Source: Saprospiraceae bacterium
GTDB taxonomy: Bacteria > Bacteroidota > Bacteroidia > Chitinophagales > Saprospiraceae
Assembly (NCBI GenBank): GCA_016787525.1
Contig: JAEUUP010000022.1
Location: 1-64,000 of the forward strand
Reading direction: 5' to 3'
Length of the DNA: 64,000 bases
Part shown: positions 9,181 to 17,540 of the stretch, in pieces
How positions within the stretch are numbered: the stretch's first letter is position 1
Layout: every line of letters starts with the position of its first letter
Notes under the pieces: generated by a model
Told to the model about the DNA's origin: nothing
The model's input: the letters and a program-made list of their open reading frames with translations, nothing else
The model's database searches: none
Position numbers and translations under genes: made by a program

Positions 9181-9825
9181 TTACGACAACACCCCAATTG
9201 GAAGTTGGGTTTTAGAACTAAAATCTTTTGCAATATCTGCAATTTGCTCTTTTGTTGTTAAACCGACTGCTAATTCAAGTTCTTCTTCAATATCTGTTAG
9301 CGTTGAAATCAAACGAATACCTCTATGTTGTAAGTCTTTCTGAGAATTGGGTATTATATCAAAAGTTTTATTTAATATCACTTTACATGCTTGAATCATT
9401 TTGAGTTGTTGGGTTCTCTGCTCTATTGTTTTTGTATTTTTCTTAATACTTTGTAATATCAAAGTGCTGATTTCATTAGATAGTAAATTTGAATTTTTGA
9501 GGATTGTGAAAAGTTTTCGGCTATCAAGAGTGGTGTCTATATTTAGGTTTAATATCTTTATCTGAAATGTTAGTTTTGTAAATAATCTATTATTATTTGG
9601 AAAATAATTTTTTACAAATAATAATAGATTATTTGTCAATATAATTTTATTTTTTTTATCTTCCTCTGATTTATTAAATATAATAAGTGCATTACGAAAG
9701 AGGCTGCTCATCGTATCGTGATGAATTATAATAGTTTCCTGTGGCAAAGAGTTGATTATCGTAGCCTGTGTATTGATACTACGTTTTGAGGTTTTCCCTT
9801 TATTTACGATACTATTTTTTACCAT
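9181..9825 (-). CDS. Uncharacterised protein downstream of the ADP-ribosyltransferase
   Basis: I do not recognise this 214-residue protein. It is rich in Lys, Asn and Ile, predicted mostly helical, with no signal peptide or membrane segment. The middle (about 85-150) alternates Leu, Ile and Lys as in helical repeats. It starts 10 bp after the stop of the ADP-ribosyltransferase-like gene, so the two are probably co-transcribed. That position would fit an immunity or accessory protein, but nothing in the sequence proves it. Base composition is more A/T-rich than the neighbours, which suggests acquisition. It contains no copy of the 10-mer. Confidence 0.7.
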   Translation of the reverse strand: MVKNSIVNKGKTSKRSINTQATIINSLPQETIIIHHDTMSSLFRNALIIFNKSEEDKKNKIILTNNLLLFVKNYFPNNNRLFTKLTFQIKILNLNIDTTLDSRKLFTILKNSNLLSNEISTLILQSIKKNTKTIEQRTQQLKMIQACKVILNKTFDIIPNSQKDLQHRGIRLISTLTDIEEELELAVGLTTKEQIADIAKDFSSKTQLPIGVLS

Positions 9826-9835
9826 TTCATTGATT

Positions 9836-10375
9836 TTAGGCTAATTCCGTAGCTGTAACGATTGTGTAATTGTTTTGCTTTTCTACACCATTTATGCTTA
9901 ATTTAGAACCTTTTCTCAGTAAAACCTCTTGTTCTTCAGGAGAATATGAAATACTTTCAATTGCTTTACCTTTGATGACTGAAACTTCAAAGATTACTTC
10001 GCCAAATTGCTTTGCAATCGTACGTTTTCTACTAAACGATAAAAAAGCTGGCTCAATAATTATTTCATCTTTTTGATACAGTTCTAAATATTTTTGTAAT
10101 ACCGTTTCTGGTAATTTAACGCCTCTATAGACGACTTCCCTTGGCGAATTTTGGACTTTTGATAATGAAAAATCAAGATAACGAACAAAAGGTGTTAGCC
10201 TTTCAGGTTTTTCTCTTAACCCTTGATTCATATCCGTTGTATCTTTCTGAGTATAATCATATATGATCGTTTTTTCTTCAGCTGTCAGTTCATTCAGCGC
10301 ATAGTAAAATTTTTCACGAACAATTTTTAACTCGTCAGAAAGCCTGTCTTGTACATACTTTTCAAGTTCAATCAT
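9836..10375 (-). CDS. Probable R-S-E class ADP-ribosyltransferase
   Basis: This 179-residue protein shows the three signatures of arginine-type ADP-ribosyltransferases in order. They are Arg84 in VVYRGV, a Ser-x-Ser strand at 113-115 in FLSFSRKR, and the ExE pair Glu148/Glu150 in SPEEQEVLL. These residues bind NAD and carry out transfer in C3-like toxins and eukaryotic ARTs. The ATG at 10375 is chosen; a longer frame would need a TTG start at 10402. There is no signal peptide, so it acts in the cytoplasm or needs a delivery route. It sits in an A/T-rich three-gene island. The fold assignment is inferred from motifs; the target is unknown. Confidence 0.7.
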   Translation of the reverse strand: MIELEKYVQDRLSDELKIVREKFYYALNELTAEEKTIIYDYTQKDTTDMNQGLREKPERLTPFVRYLDFSLSKVQNSPREVVYRGVKLPETVLQKYLELYQKDEIIIEPAFLSFSRKRTIAKQFGEVIFEVSVIKGKAIESISYSPEEQEVLLRKGSKLSINGVEKQNNYTIVTATELA

Positions 10376-10456
10376 AGTGAAGTTTGTTAGTTTAGTGAGC
10401 AAATTTAGTATTTTTTTGGTAAAAAACTTAATTTTTATGGCTCTTTGGGCTTTTTA

Positions 10457-10490
10457 TACCCCTCTGTATTTGGTTTGATACTGAGGGTAT
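10457..10490. repeat. Degenerate inverted pair of the 10-mer between island genes
   Basis: CCCCTCTGTA (10459-10468) and TACTGAGGGT (10479-10488) each differ by one base from the dispersed 10-mer and form an imperfect hairpin. It lies between the two minus-strand genes ending at 10496 and starting at 10375. No clear T tract follows on the minus strand, so full termination is doubtful. Confidence 0.6.
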
Positions 10491-10495
10491 TGCTC

Positions 10496-10858
10496 TCAAG
10501 TATTCTGAGACAATAAGAAAAGCAGCGTATTAATATTCAATTTTCCATCTTTAACACCATCAAGTTCGTCTAATTCAGATAATATTTCTCGAATCTCATT
10601 TTTAGAAACGGTACCTTTTTCATCTAATTTTGTAAGTATGCCTTGAATGATAAGTGATTGAAAACCAATAACATCTTCTAATTGATTCAATCTTTTGTTA
10701 AGCGATTCAATTGAAACATTGGTCGTACTGCCGACTGGTGGCGCAACACTTTTTTGTAGTTGTTTCAATTTCTCAAAATGCTCTAAACGTCTCAAATGTC
10801 TGAGCTCTGTATTTGTAGGTGATACAAAATTAGTGAAAAAAAAGTCCATTAGGTTCAT
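10496..10858 (-). CDS. Small coiled-coil protein of unknown function
   Basis: This 120-residue protein is not recognised. It has a basic stretch (RHLRRLEHFEKLKQLQK, about 20-36), then a probable coiled coil at about 48-80 (SIESLNKRLNQLEDVIG), then an acidic segment ending DELDGVKDGKLN. The start at 10858 or the Met three codons later are both possible. It is first in the minus-strand order of the island that includes the ADP-ribosyltransferase. It could be a partner or immunity protein, but no domain supports that. Confidence 0.6.
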   Translation of the reverse strand: MNLMDFFFTNFVSPTNTELRHLRRLEHFEKLKQLQKSVAPPVGSTTNVSIESLNKRLNQLEDVIGFQSLIIQGILTKLDEKGTVSKNEIREILSELDELDGVKDGKLNINTLLFLLSQNT

Positions 10859-10896
10859 TTCTTTCTTGTGTTTTTAAATTTATAAATATTTAATTA

Positions 10897-12942
10897 TCAA
10901 TTTGTTATTCCTACTAAATCCATCAAAAACGCATATTCCATCGCCGTTTCTTTATAGCGTTCAAACCTGCCTGAAGCACCACCATGTCCTGTAGTCATAT
11001 TGCAAAACATATAAAGTGGAGTCCGTTTGTTGGTTCGTAATTCGCGCAAACGCGCTATCCATTTGGCAGGCTCCCAATATTGCACTTGCGAATCGTGCAA
11101 GCCTGTTGTAATCAAAGTCGGCGGATAGGCTTTGGCTTCTACTTGGTCGTAAGGGGAATAGGATTTGATGTAATTGTAGTAGGTTTTGTCTTTCGGATTG
11201 CCCCATTCGTCAAATTCGCCTGTGGTCAAAGGGATTGATTCGTCCAACATCGTTGTCACGACATCCACAAAAGGCACAGCGGCCACCACACCACGCCACA
11301 AATCGGGACGCATGTTCATCACAGCACCCATCAATAGACCGCCTGCCGAGCCACCCATTGCCGTCAGTTTCGATTTGGCGCAATACCCCTCAGTAATCAG
11401 TGTTTCGGCACAAGCAATGAAGTCGGTGAACGTATTTTTCTTTTTCAGCAATTTACCATCTTCGTACCAATTGCGCCCCAATTCTTGTCCACCTCGAATG
11501 TGTGCAATGGCATAAACAAAACCTCTATCCAATAAACTCAATCGAGGTGACGAAAAATACGGGTCCATCGAATGTCCGTAGCTGCCGTATGCGTATAGTA
11601 AAAGTGGTTGGCGACGTTTTCGGAACGTATCTTTTCTGTAAACAATTGATATTGGCACTTTTACACCATCGGTGGCTGTCGCATAAATGCGTTTTGACAC
11701 ATAGTTTTTTGGGTCAAAGCTGTCATCTAAAACGGCTTCGCGCTTCAAAAGCGTAAACTCATGCTTGTTGACATCGTAATCCAAAACTGAGCTGGGCGTT
11801 GTCATAGACATAAAACCTACACGCACAATATCTGTGTCGTAATCGGGGTTTACACCTGTGTAAGCCATATAAACTTCTTCTTTGAAGTCCAAATAATGGT
11901 CGTTGCCATCGCTTCCAAATACCCGCAATTGGGTCAAACCATCTTTCCGTTCCGACAAAATAAGATGATTTTTGAAAATATCTAAGCCCTCCAAAAGTAC
12001 GTCGGGACGATGTGGAATGACCTCGACCCAATTCGTGCGCGAAGTCACCCCCTCAGTACAACACATCAAACGGAAGTTTTGCGCCTCCCAATTTGTGATG
12101 ATGTAGAACGAGTCGCCAGCATGGTCAATCGAGTATTCGTGGTGTCGTTGTCGTGGTTCAAACAAACGAAACGCGCCCATTGGGTTGTCGGCTTCTAAAA
12201 CCCAAAACTCATTTGAAACGGTTGAAAATGAACCTATTACGAGATATTTTTCAGACTTGGTTTTGTAAATAGTTGAGCGGAATGTATCGTCCGTTTCTTC
12301 AAAAATCACTGTATCTACTGAGGGGTCAGTGCCAAGTTGGTGGCGCATGATTTTGTAAGAACGTAAGGTTTCAGCATCTTTCAAAGTGTAAAAAATGGTT
12401 TTATTATCAGCTCCCCAAGCGGCACTACCTGTCGTACCTGTGATGCTTTCCGACAGAATTTCACCCGTTTCAAGATTTTTGAAATACAGTGTATAAATCC
12501 TGCGACTTACTGTATCTACACCAAAAGCCAACCATTTGTTGTCAGGAGAAATTGAGCGTCCGCCGATACTGTAATATTCGTGTCCCTTTGCCATATCATT
12601 GACATCGAGCATGATTTCTTCATCCGCTTCCAAAGTTTCTTTTTTGCGACTGTAAATCGGATATTCTTGGCCTTCTTCGTAGCGAGCAATGTACCAGTAG
12701 CCGTGATAACGATACGGGACAGACATATCTGTTTGGGCAAAACGGGCGACTATTTCCTTATAAAGTTGCTCTTGAAAAGGTTTTGTATGTGCCATTTTTG
12801 CCTCGCGATAAGCATTTTCGGCTTCTAAATAGGCGATTACTGAGGGGTCTTCGCGTTGATTGAGCCAATAGTAAGGGTCAATGCGTGTGTCGCCGTGAAT
12901 GGTCAATTCGGTTGGAATTTTCTTCGCTTTCGGTTGTTTCAT
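10897..12942 (-). CDS. ptrB: Oligopeptidase B (S9 prolyl oligopeptidase family)
   Basis: This 681-residue serine peptidase cleaves short peptides after basic residues. The N-terminal half is a beta-propeller. The C-terminal alpha/beta-hydrolase domain has Ser532 in GGSAGG, Asp617 in GLHDSQV and His653 in TGHGG. The segment HIRGGQELGRNWYEDGK is typical of the family. There is no signal peptide, so it is cytoplasmic. Length is normal. It holds four exact copies of the dispersed 10-mer, two as TEG (11386, 12049) and two as DPSV (12316, 12838). The region 10859-10896 separates it from the island genes without a clear terminator. Confidence 0.93.
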   Translation of the reverse strand: MKQPKAKKIPTELTIHGDTRIDPYYWLNQREDPSVIAYLEAENAYREAKMAHTKPFQEQLYKEIVARFAQTDMSVPYRYHGYWYIARYEEGQEYPIYSRKKETLEADEEIMLDVNDMAKGHEYYSIGGRSISPDNKWLAFGVDTVSRRIYTLYFKNLETGEILSESITGTTGSAAWGADNKTIFYTLKDAETLRSYKIMRHQLGTDPSVDTVIFEETDDTFRSTIYKTKSEKYLVIGSFSTVSNEFWVLEADNPMGAFRLFEPRQRHHEYSIDHAGDSFYIITNWEAQNFRLMCCTEGVTSRTNWVEVIPHRPDVLLEGLDIFKNHLILSERKDGLTQLRVFGSDGNDHYLDFKEEVYMAYTGVNPDYDTDIVRVGFMSMTTPSSVLDYDVNKHEFTLLKREAVLDDSFDPKNYVSKRIYATATDGVKVPISIVYRKDTFRKRRQPLLLYAYGSYGHSMDPYFSSPRLSLLDRGFVYAIAHIRGGQELGRNWYEDGKLLKKKNTFTDFIACAETLITEGYCAKSKLTAMGGSAGGLLMGAVMNMRPDLWRGVVAAVPFVDVVTTMLDESIPLTTGEFDEWGNPKDKTYYNYIKSYSPYDQVEAKAYPPTLITTGLHDSQVQYWEPAKWIARLRELRTNKRTPLYMFCNMTTGHGGASGRFERYKETAMEYAFLMDLVGITN

Positions 12943-13048
12943 AACAGGTTGGAAATTAGGTTTTGATAAAAAATTCGCCTTTCATCGTAATGGAAGGCGA
13001 GTATCTGTATTTTTCATGAAGTTTTACATTAAGTAACGCGACAGAAAT

Positions 13049-13228
13049 AAATTACACCATTACACACTGTTTCGTGCTACGCACGAAAGGCGTACAAAAT
13101 AAATTTTTTTATGGATTGAAGCTAAAAATTGAGGCTTTTGCCTCAATTTTTAGCTTCAATCCGAAAGAAATATTTTCAAAGCACGCTTTTTTTTGCTTGC
13201 AAAAAAACAGTCCGTAATGGTGTAGTTT
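13049..13228. mobile_element. MITE-like palindromic element, copy 2 (inverted relative to copy 1)
   Basis: Terminal repeats lie at 13049-13072 and 13205-13228. The same 23-bp core palindrome (13113-13135 and 13140-13162) has a TTTT loop. The left inner flank CGTGCTACGCACGAAAGGCG matches the right inner flank of the copy at 6647-6840 in reverse complement. The opposite inner flanks have diverged. It occupies the gap between ptrB and the Nudix-type regulator (12943-13289), where no gene is seen. Confidence 0.75.
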
Positions 13229-13289
13229 ATTAAAATCGTATTACTAATTACTGAGGGACTTAATCTATGAAAAAATTTTCTCTGCACAT

Positions 13290-13988
13290 CTATAATTCAA
13301 AATTAAAACCTTCTGAGACAAATTTTTCATATTTTAGTTTGTCGAATTCATAAAGCCTTGCAGGTCTATGTGCGACACCTTCTTGCGACTCGTTGAGGTC
13401 AACGATAAAGTCCATTGAGAGGATTTTTTTACGAAAATTGCGTTTATCGAGATCGGCTTCTAGAATGGCTTCATAGAGGTGTTGTAGTTCTGTGAGCGTG
13501 AACTTAGGGGGCAATAGTTCAAAGCCAATCGGTCGTACTCGTACACGTTGTTTTAGTGCATTGAAGCAGGCATCTAAGATGGCATTGTGGTCAAAGGCCA
13601 AGGGCGAATTGCGCAGTTCTGCTAGTTTGACCCATTGTGCTGTTTGAGCAAAAGAAGAAGGGTGGACATCGTAATGATTGATTTTGACCAAAGAAAAATA
13701 GGCAACAGTCAGAACACGTCCCAAAGGGTGTCGTCCAACAGCCCCAAAAGTCCGGACTTGCTCCAGGTAAACATTATCAAGTCCTGTCAATTCATATAAA
13801 ATACGAGATGCAGCATTCTCTATATTTTCATCGGCATAGATAAAATCGCCTGGCAATGCCCACAAACCTGTGTATGGCTCTGTGCCACGTTTGATGAGCA
13901 ATACCTTTAAATCTGACTCGTCAAAACCAAAAATGACATTATCTACCGTTACAGCATTTTTAAAGAAATCTTGTGAAAACTCAGCCAT
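13290..13988 (-). CDS. NrtR/AraR-like Nudix-domain transcriptional regulator
   Basis: This 232-residue protein joins an N-terminal Nudix fold (about 15-140) to a C-terminal winged-helix region (about 155-232), the layout of NrtR-type regulators. The Nudix box GDFIYADENIENAASRILYE is degenerate. It aligns with GxxxxxxE, but the catalytic R-E-U-x-E-E reads RILYEL, so hydrolysis is probably lost and the domain likely binds a ligand. Known relatives sense ADP-ribose or sugars; in Bacteroides one controls arabinose genes. No operon partner is evident here, so the regulon is unknown. Confidence 0.8.
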   Translation of the reverse strand: MAEFSQDFFKNAVTVDNVIFGFDESDLKVLLIKRGTEPYTGLWALPGDFIYADENIENAASRILYELTGLDNVYLEQVRTFGAVGRHPLGRVLTVAYFSLVKINHYDVHPSSFAQTAQWVKLAELRNSPLAFDHNAILDACFNALKQRVRVRPIGFELLPPKFTLTELQHLYEAILEADLDKRNFRKKILSMDFIVDLNESQEGVAHRPARLYEFDKLKYEKFVSEGFNFEL

Positions 13989-14112
13989 TCGTTAAGTTGT
14001 ATCGTCCTTTTCCCTATAAAAAAATAAAAAAGTTTAGTTCCAAAGGGTAAAATTAGGAAAAATTGGCGGTTTACCAAAGTTTTGACTGACTTTGTGCATT
14101 TTTAACACCAAG

Positions 14113-14180
14113 TTGGTTGATTGGTCATGAGTCATTGGTTGATTATTAAATATGCCAGTGATTCATGACCAATCAACCAA
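14113..14180. terminator. Perfect 18-bp inverted repeat at the 3' end of mazG
   Basis: Arms 14113-14130 and 14163-14180 are exact reverse complements. The right arm overlaps the mazG stop codon at 14173. The loop is about 32 bases. No strong T tract follows, so it may stabilise the 3' end or act as a weak terminator. Confidence 0.6.
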
Positions 14181-14952
14181 CAATCAATTTCGATTTATTC
14201 CACAAAGCGTCCATTTCTTCGAGCGACATGTCTTCGAGTGGTCGTGGAGCGTGTTTTTCAATAAATTCAAAGCGGCGTTTAAATTTTCTATTGACCTTTT
14301 CGAGTGCTGTTTCAGGGTCAACATGGATAAAACGTGCATAGTTGATGAGTGAAAAAAGCACATCACCGAACTCTTCTTCACGTTTTTCGGCTGGCATACT
14401 GAGGGGTATCATTTCTTTCAATTCTTGAATTTCTTCTTCGACTTTATCCCACACTTGGTCAGCATTTTCCCATTCAAAGCCTACTTTTGATGTTTTTTCT
14501 TGCATTCGATAGGCCTTAACCATAGCAGGCAATGACTTCGGAACGCCTTGCAAAACTGATTTTTTACCTTCTTTGAGTTTTAGTTTTTCCCAATTGGCCT
14601 TGACTTCTTCTTCGTCATTGACTTTTACATCGCCATAGATATGAGGATGACGTGAAATCAACTTTTCGCAAATATCATTCAACGCATCCGCTATGTCAAA
14701 TGAGCCTTTTTCGTCACCTATTTTGGCATAAAAAGTCATGTGTAACATCAAATCGCCAATTTCCTCTTTTACACCTTTTAGGTCATTGTCCAAAATCGCA
14801 TCCGCGAGTTCGTAGGTTTCTTCAATTGTCAAGTTGCGCAGGCTTTCGAGTGTTTGCTTTCTGTCCCAAGGGCATTTTTCGCGTAGGTCGTCCATGATGT
14901 CTAAAAGGCGAGCGAAGGCATCAAGTTTGGCTTGTTTTGAATTATTAGGCAT
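14173..14952 (-). CDS. mazG: Nucleoside triphosphate pyrophosphohydrolase MazG
   Basis: This 259-residue all-helical NTP pyrophosphatase hydrolyses dNTPs and NTPs to monophosphates in the cytoplasm. The family opening CPWDRKQT is followed by the metal-binding helix ending EETYEL, and ExxE-type metal ligands recur (EEIGDLMLH, EEFGDVLFSL) in the two MazG repeats. Length is normal for the two-repeat form. The start MPNNSKQ is the only reasonable ATG. One 10-mer appears as PLS (14397). Confidence 0.93.
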   Translation of the reverse strand: MPNNSKQAKLDAFARLLDIMDDLREKCPWDRKQTLESLRNLTIEETYELADAILDNDLKGVKEEIGDLMLHMTFYAKIGDEKGSFDIADALNDICEKLISRHPHIYGDVKVNDEEEVKANWEKLKLKEGKKSVLQGVPKSLPAMVKAYRMQEKTSKVGFEWENADQVWDKVEEEIQELKEMIPLSMPAEKREEEFGDVLFSLINYARFIHVDPETALEKVNRKFKRRFEFIEKHAPRPLEDMSLEEMDALWNKSKLIVG

Positions 14953-15063
14953 TTTTTAAATTTCAAAAAATGAATGATGAAATATTGAGTCGCAAAATTA
15001 CAAAAAAATTGCCGCTTACCATGACAGTAAACGGCAGGATAGAGTGTTTGAAGCGGCAATCTT

Positions 15064-15978
15064 CTATTTCTTCATGGTGGCGGCTTGCATTGCCATCATT
15101 TGCTTCATCGTTTTGTCCATCCCCTCAGTAGAGCCATCGAGGAAAATGACGTTTCCTTTGCTTTCAGTCGCAAAGTTTTTAATCGCCTCTGTCCACATTG
15201 TGAAAAGCAGAATTGAGCTATCGAGTTTCGCATCTTCCATTTCTTTTGCCGCATCTGCCATACCACGTGCCACTTCTTGACGGAACAATGCTACGCCTTG
15301 ACCCCTCAGTTGAGCAGCTACTTTTTCGGCTTCAGCAGAGATTCTGATAGCGTTGCCTTCGGCTTCAGCTGCTTTGGTTTTGGTAATCAGCAAGGCTTGA
15401 CCTTCATTTTCGGCAGCTGCTTTTAGGTTGTTAGAAGCGACAACTTTAGCCATTGAGCGTGTGATTTCTTCATCAAAACTGATGTCATTCAATTGCAAAT
15501 CAATGAGATGATAGCCCCAATCTTCCAGAACGTGGTCCAATTGTTCTTTCACATCATGCACAATGTCACGGCGCAAACCCAAAATATCGGCTTGTTTTTG
15601 TGTCGCTACATAGCCCCTGACCGAGCCTTCAACCGTTCTGATGAGTGATTGCATAAAATTGGCATCGTTGATGAACTTAAAAGAAGCTCTTTTGACGGTC
15701 TCTTCAGAATCGTCCATAACGGCAAAAATAATCAACGTTTTGAAGTGAACATTGGCTTGGTCTTGCGTAATAGCTTGAAATTCAATCTCAACCGATTTGT
15801 TTTGAGTTGAAATGCGTTTAAAAATCTGCTCAATGAACGGTATTCTAAAGTTCAAACCGGGGCGCATCATGCGTTGATATTTCCCGAAAATAGTCACTAC
15901 GGCAACTGTACCTTGTTGAACCGTTACAAACGAACTTGTTGCCACTAACGCTAAAGCAATGAGTAAGTATAAAGTCAT
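15064..15978 (-). CDS. SPFH/band-7 (stomatin-like) membrane-anchored protein
   Basis: This 304-residue protein begins with a single hydrophobic segment (LYLLIALALVATSSF) and then the band-7 domain, with VQQGTVAVVTIFGKY and RPGLNFRIPF typical of stomatin/prohibitin proteins. An Ala/Glu-rich helical region (about 175-240) should drive oligomerisation. Such proteins scaffold membrane microdomains and proteases. No NfeD-type partner is seen next to it. It carries one exact 10-mer (15121, TEG) and one near copy (15302). The role in this cell is not known. Confidence 0.88.
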   Translation of the reverse strand: MTLYLLIALALVATSSFVTVQQGTVAVVTIFGKYQRMMRPGLNFRIPFIEQIFKRISTQNKSVEIEFQAITQDQANVHFKTLIIFAVMDDSEETVKRASFKFINDANFMQSLIRTVEGSVRGYVATQKQADILGLRRDIVHDVKEQLDHVLEDWGYHLIDLQLNDISFDEEITRSMAKVVASNNLKAAAENEGQALLITKTKAAEAEGNAIRISAEAEKVAAQLRGQGVALFRQEVARGMADAAKEMEDAKLDSSILLFTMWTEAIKNFATESKGNVIFLDGSTEGMDKTMKQMMAMQAATMKK

Positions 15979-16066
15979 AATTTTTCTATTTGATTTTTAA
16001 AAAGTTTTCCTCAAAATTAAGTGAACAAATCTATGTTCTTTTCTTCAAATCTGCTATTTTTAGAGA

Positions 16067-16104
16067 AAAAAAGCCACTTAATCATCCGATTAAGTGGCTT
16101 TTTT
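16067..16104 (-). terminator. Rho-independent terminator of the thioredoxin-like gene
   Basis: A 17-bp perfect stem (16067-16083 and 16088-16104) closes a four-base loop and includes A and T tracts on both sides. It lies just beyond the stop of the minus-strand thioredoxin-like gene and upstream of the band-7 gene, separating the two transcripts. Confidence 0.9.
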
Positions 16105-16126
16105 ATTGAAATTCAGCATCATTTTT

Positions 16127-16693
16127 CTACTTACTTTGATAAGTTCGCATAAACTCATCGAAAGATTTGGTTCTAAATGCTTCTTCTGCTGTAAAACGAA
16201 GCTCGGGCAATAACTTATCAGGCGTTTTGTAGCCTGGAGAGATGGCTGTACGCTCGTACTTTTCAGTCAAATAAGCAATGGTCGGATAACTCATTTGACC
16301 ATCCAACAAAGCATAAGCGAGTGTATGGATACCATTTCGTCCGCCTCCATTTTCGGGCGATACATAGATAAAATCTTTATTGTCGAATCGAATTGTGTCA
16401 CGTCCTTCGGCATCTAATTTGACACAATAGAAATGTTTATTCAGATATTCTGCTATTGTGTCATTCGTAAACGTCTGTTTATCCATGACTTTGCACCAAC
16501 CACACCACGATGTATAGACATCTACCAAAATTTTCTTTGGTTTCGTTTTGTTGGCTTCGAGGGCTTCATTCCACGTCATCCACTTCACTTTTTCTTCCAA
16601 AACTGGCGATTTAGGCGTATTTTGCTTGTATGAAAATGCGACTACGGCAAAAGCGCAAAGAAAAAGGGCAACAGGCAAAAGGATTTTTTTCAT
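16127..16693 (-). CDS. Exported thioredoxin-fold protein
   Basis: This 188-residue protein has a signal peptide (MKKILLPVALFLCAFAVVAF) and a thioredoxin fold with the redox motif CGWC at 64-67. The sequence TSWCGWCKVMDKQTFTND resembles thioredoxin_7/DUF255-type periplasmic proteins. It is expected to act on disulfides or as a reductant in the periplasm. It is monocistronic, with its own terminator downstream. A copy of the 10-mer lies in its 5' leader (16728). Confidence 0.85.
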   Translation of the reverse strand: MKKILLPVALFLCAFAVVAFSYKQNTPKSPVLEEKVKWMTWNEALEANKTKPKKILVDVYTSWCGWCKVMDKQTFTNDTIAEYLNKHFYCVKLDAEGRDTIRFDNKDFIYVSPENGGGRNGIHTLAYALLDGQMSYPTIAYLTEKYERTAISPGYKTPDKLLPELRFTAEEAFRTKSFDEFMRTYQSK

Positions 16694-16881
16694 CTTTTAT
16701 AAACAAAAATTAATCATAAAAAAAAATTACTGAGGGGTGATTTCGCAACAAAGTTAAGCAGATATTTGTCTTCCATGCACGATTTTAAATTGCCTTTAAC
16801 AATGTTCTCATACAAAGACCTTGGTTTTTTCGATAAAGGGTTTATTCTATGGCATAAGGGACAATTTTTTATTAAATTTTG

Positions 16882-17469
16882 ATGCAAAAAATAACAAAAT
16901 CTGTGAAAAAAAAGAAAATAGTGGTTGCCATTGGTGGCTCAAGCGGCGCAATTTACGCCAAAGTTTTGCTCGATAAACTCGCTCAAATCAAAGACCAAAT
17001 TGAAGCTGTCGGCGTTGTGATGAGCGACAATGCCCGATACAATTGGCAACATGAGTTGGGTACTGAGGGGTGGCGTGACTATGATTTTACATTTTATGGA
17101 AAAATGGATTTTATGGCTCCTTTTGCCAGCGGCTCGGCGCGCTATGACACGATGATTGTTTGCCCTTGTTCGATGGGTCTGTTGGCGCGCATGGCAAGTG
17201 GCATTTCCAATGATCTCGTCACTCGGGCAGCAGATGTGATGCTCAAAGAGCGTCGTCGCCTCATCGTTGTGCCACGCGAGACTCCTTTAAGTATCATTCA
17301 TATCAACAATATGAAAACGCTTACTGAAGCAGGTGCAGTCATTTGCCCCGCTACACCCAGTTTTTATAGTAAGCCCACAACTTTAGAGGATATTGCCGCC
17401 ACGGTCGTTGACCGCATTTTAGATTTGGCGGGCTTTGAATTTAATACGTATAGGTGGAATGAAGTATGA
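16882..17469 (+). CDS. ubiX: Flavin prenyltransferase UbiX
   Basis: This 195-residue enzyme makes prenylated FMN, the cofactor of UbiD decarboxylases, from FMN and dimethylallyl phosphate. The flavin-binding start VVAIGGSSGAIYAKVLL and the segment VPRETPLSIIHINNM are diagnostic. The ATG at 16882 is preferred over an in-frame TTG one codon earlier. A UbiD homologue lies at 23008-24846 in the same window. A 10-mer reads TEG at 17061. Confidence 0.92.
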   Translation: MQKITKSVKKKKIVVAIGGSSGAIYAKVLLDKLAQIKDQIEAVGVVMSDNARYNWQHELGTEGWRDYDFTFYGKMDFMAPFASGSARYDTMIVCPCSMGLLARMASGISNDLVTRAADVMLKERRRLIVVPRETPLSIIHINNMKTLTEAGAVICPATPSFYSKPTTLEDIAATVVDRILDLAGFEFNTYRWNEV

Positions 17470-17470
17470 G

Positions 17471-17533
17471 GTTATAAAATATGAAAAAAAGCGATATTCG
17501 TAAGTGATTTGCACCCTTTTCATATTTTATAAC
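17471..17533. terminator. Inverted repeat between convergent ubiX and SpoU genes
   Basis: Arms GTTATAAAATATGAAAA (17471-17487) and its exact reverse complement (17517-17533) surround a 29-base loop. The outer bases (AGTATGAG and CTCATACT) extend the pairing. It separates two convergent genes and probably ends transcription from both sides. Confidence 0.6.
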
Positions 17534-17540
17534 TTGTATC

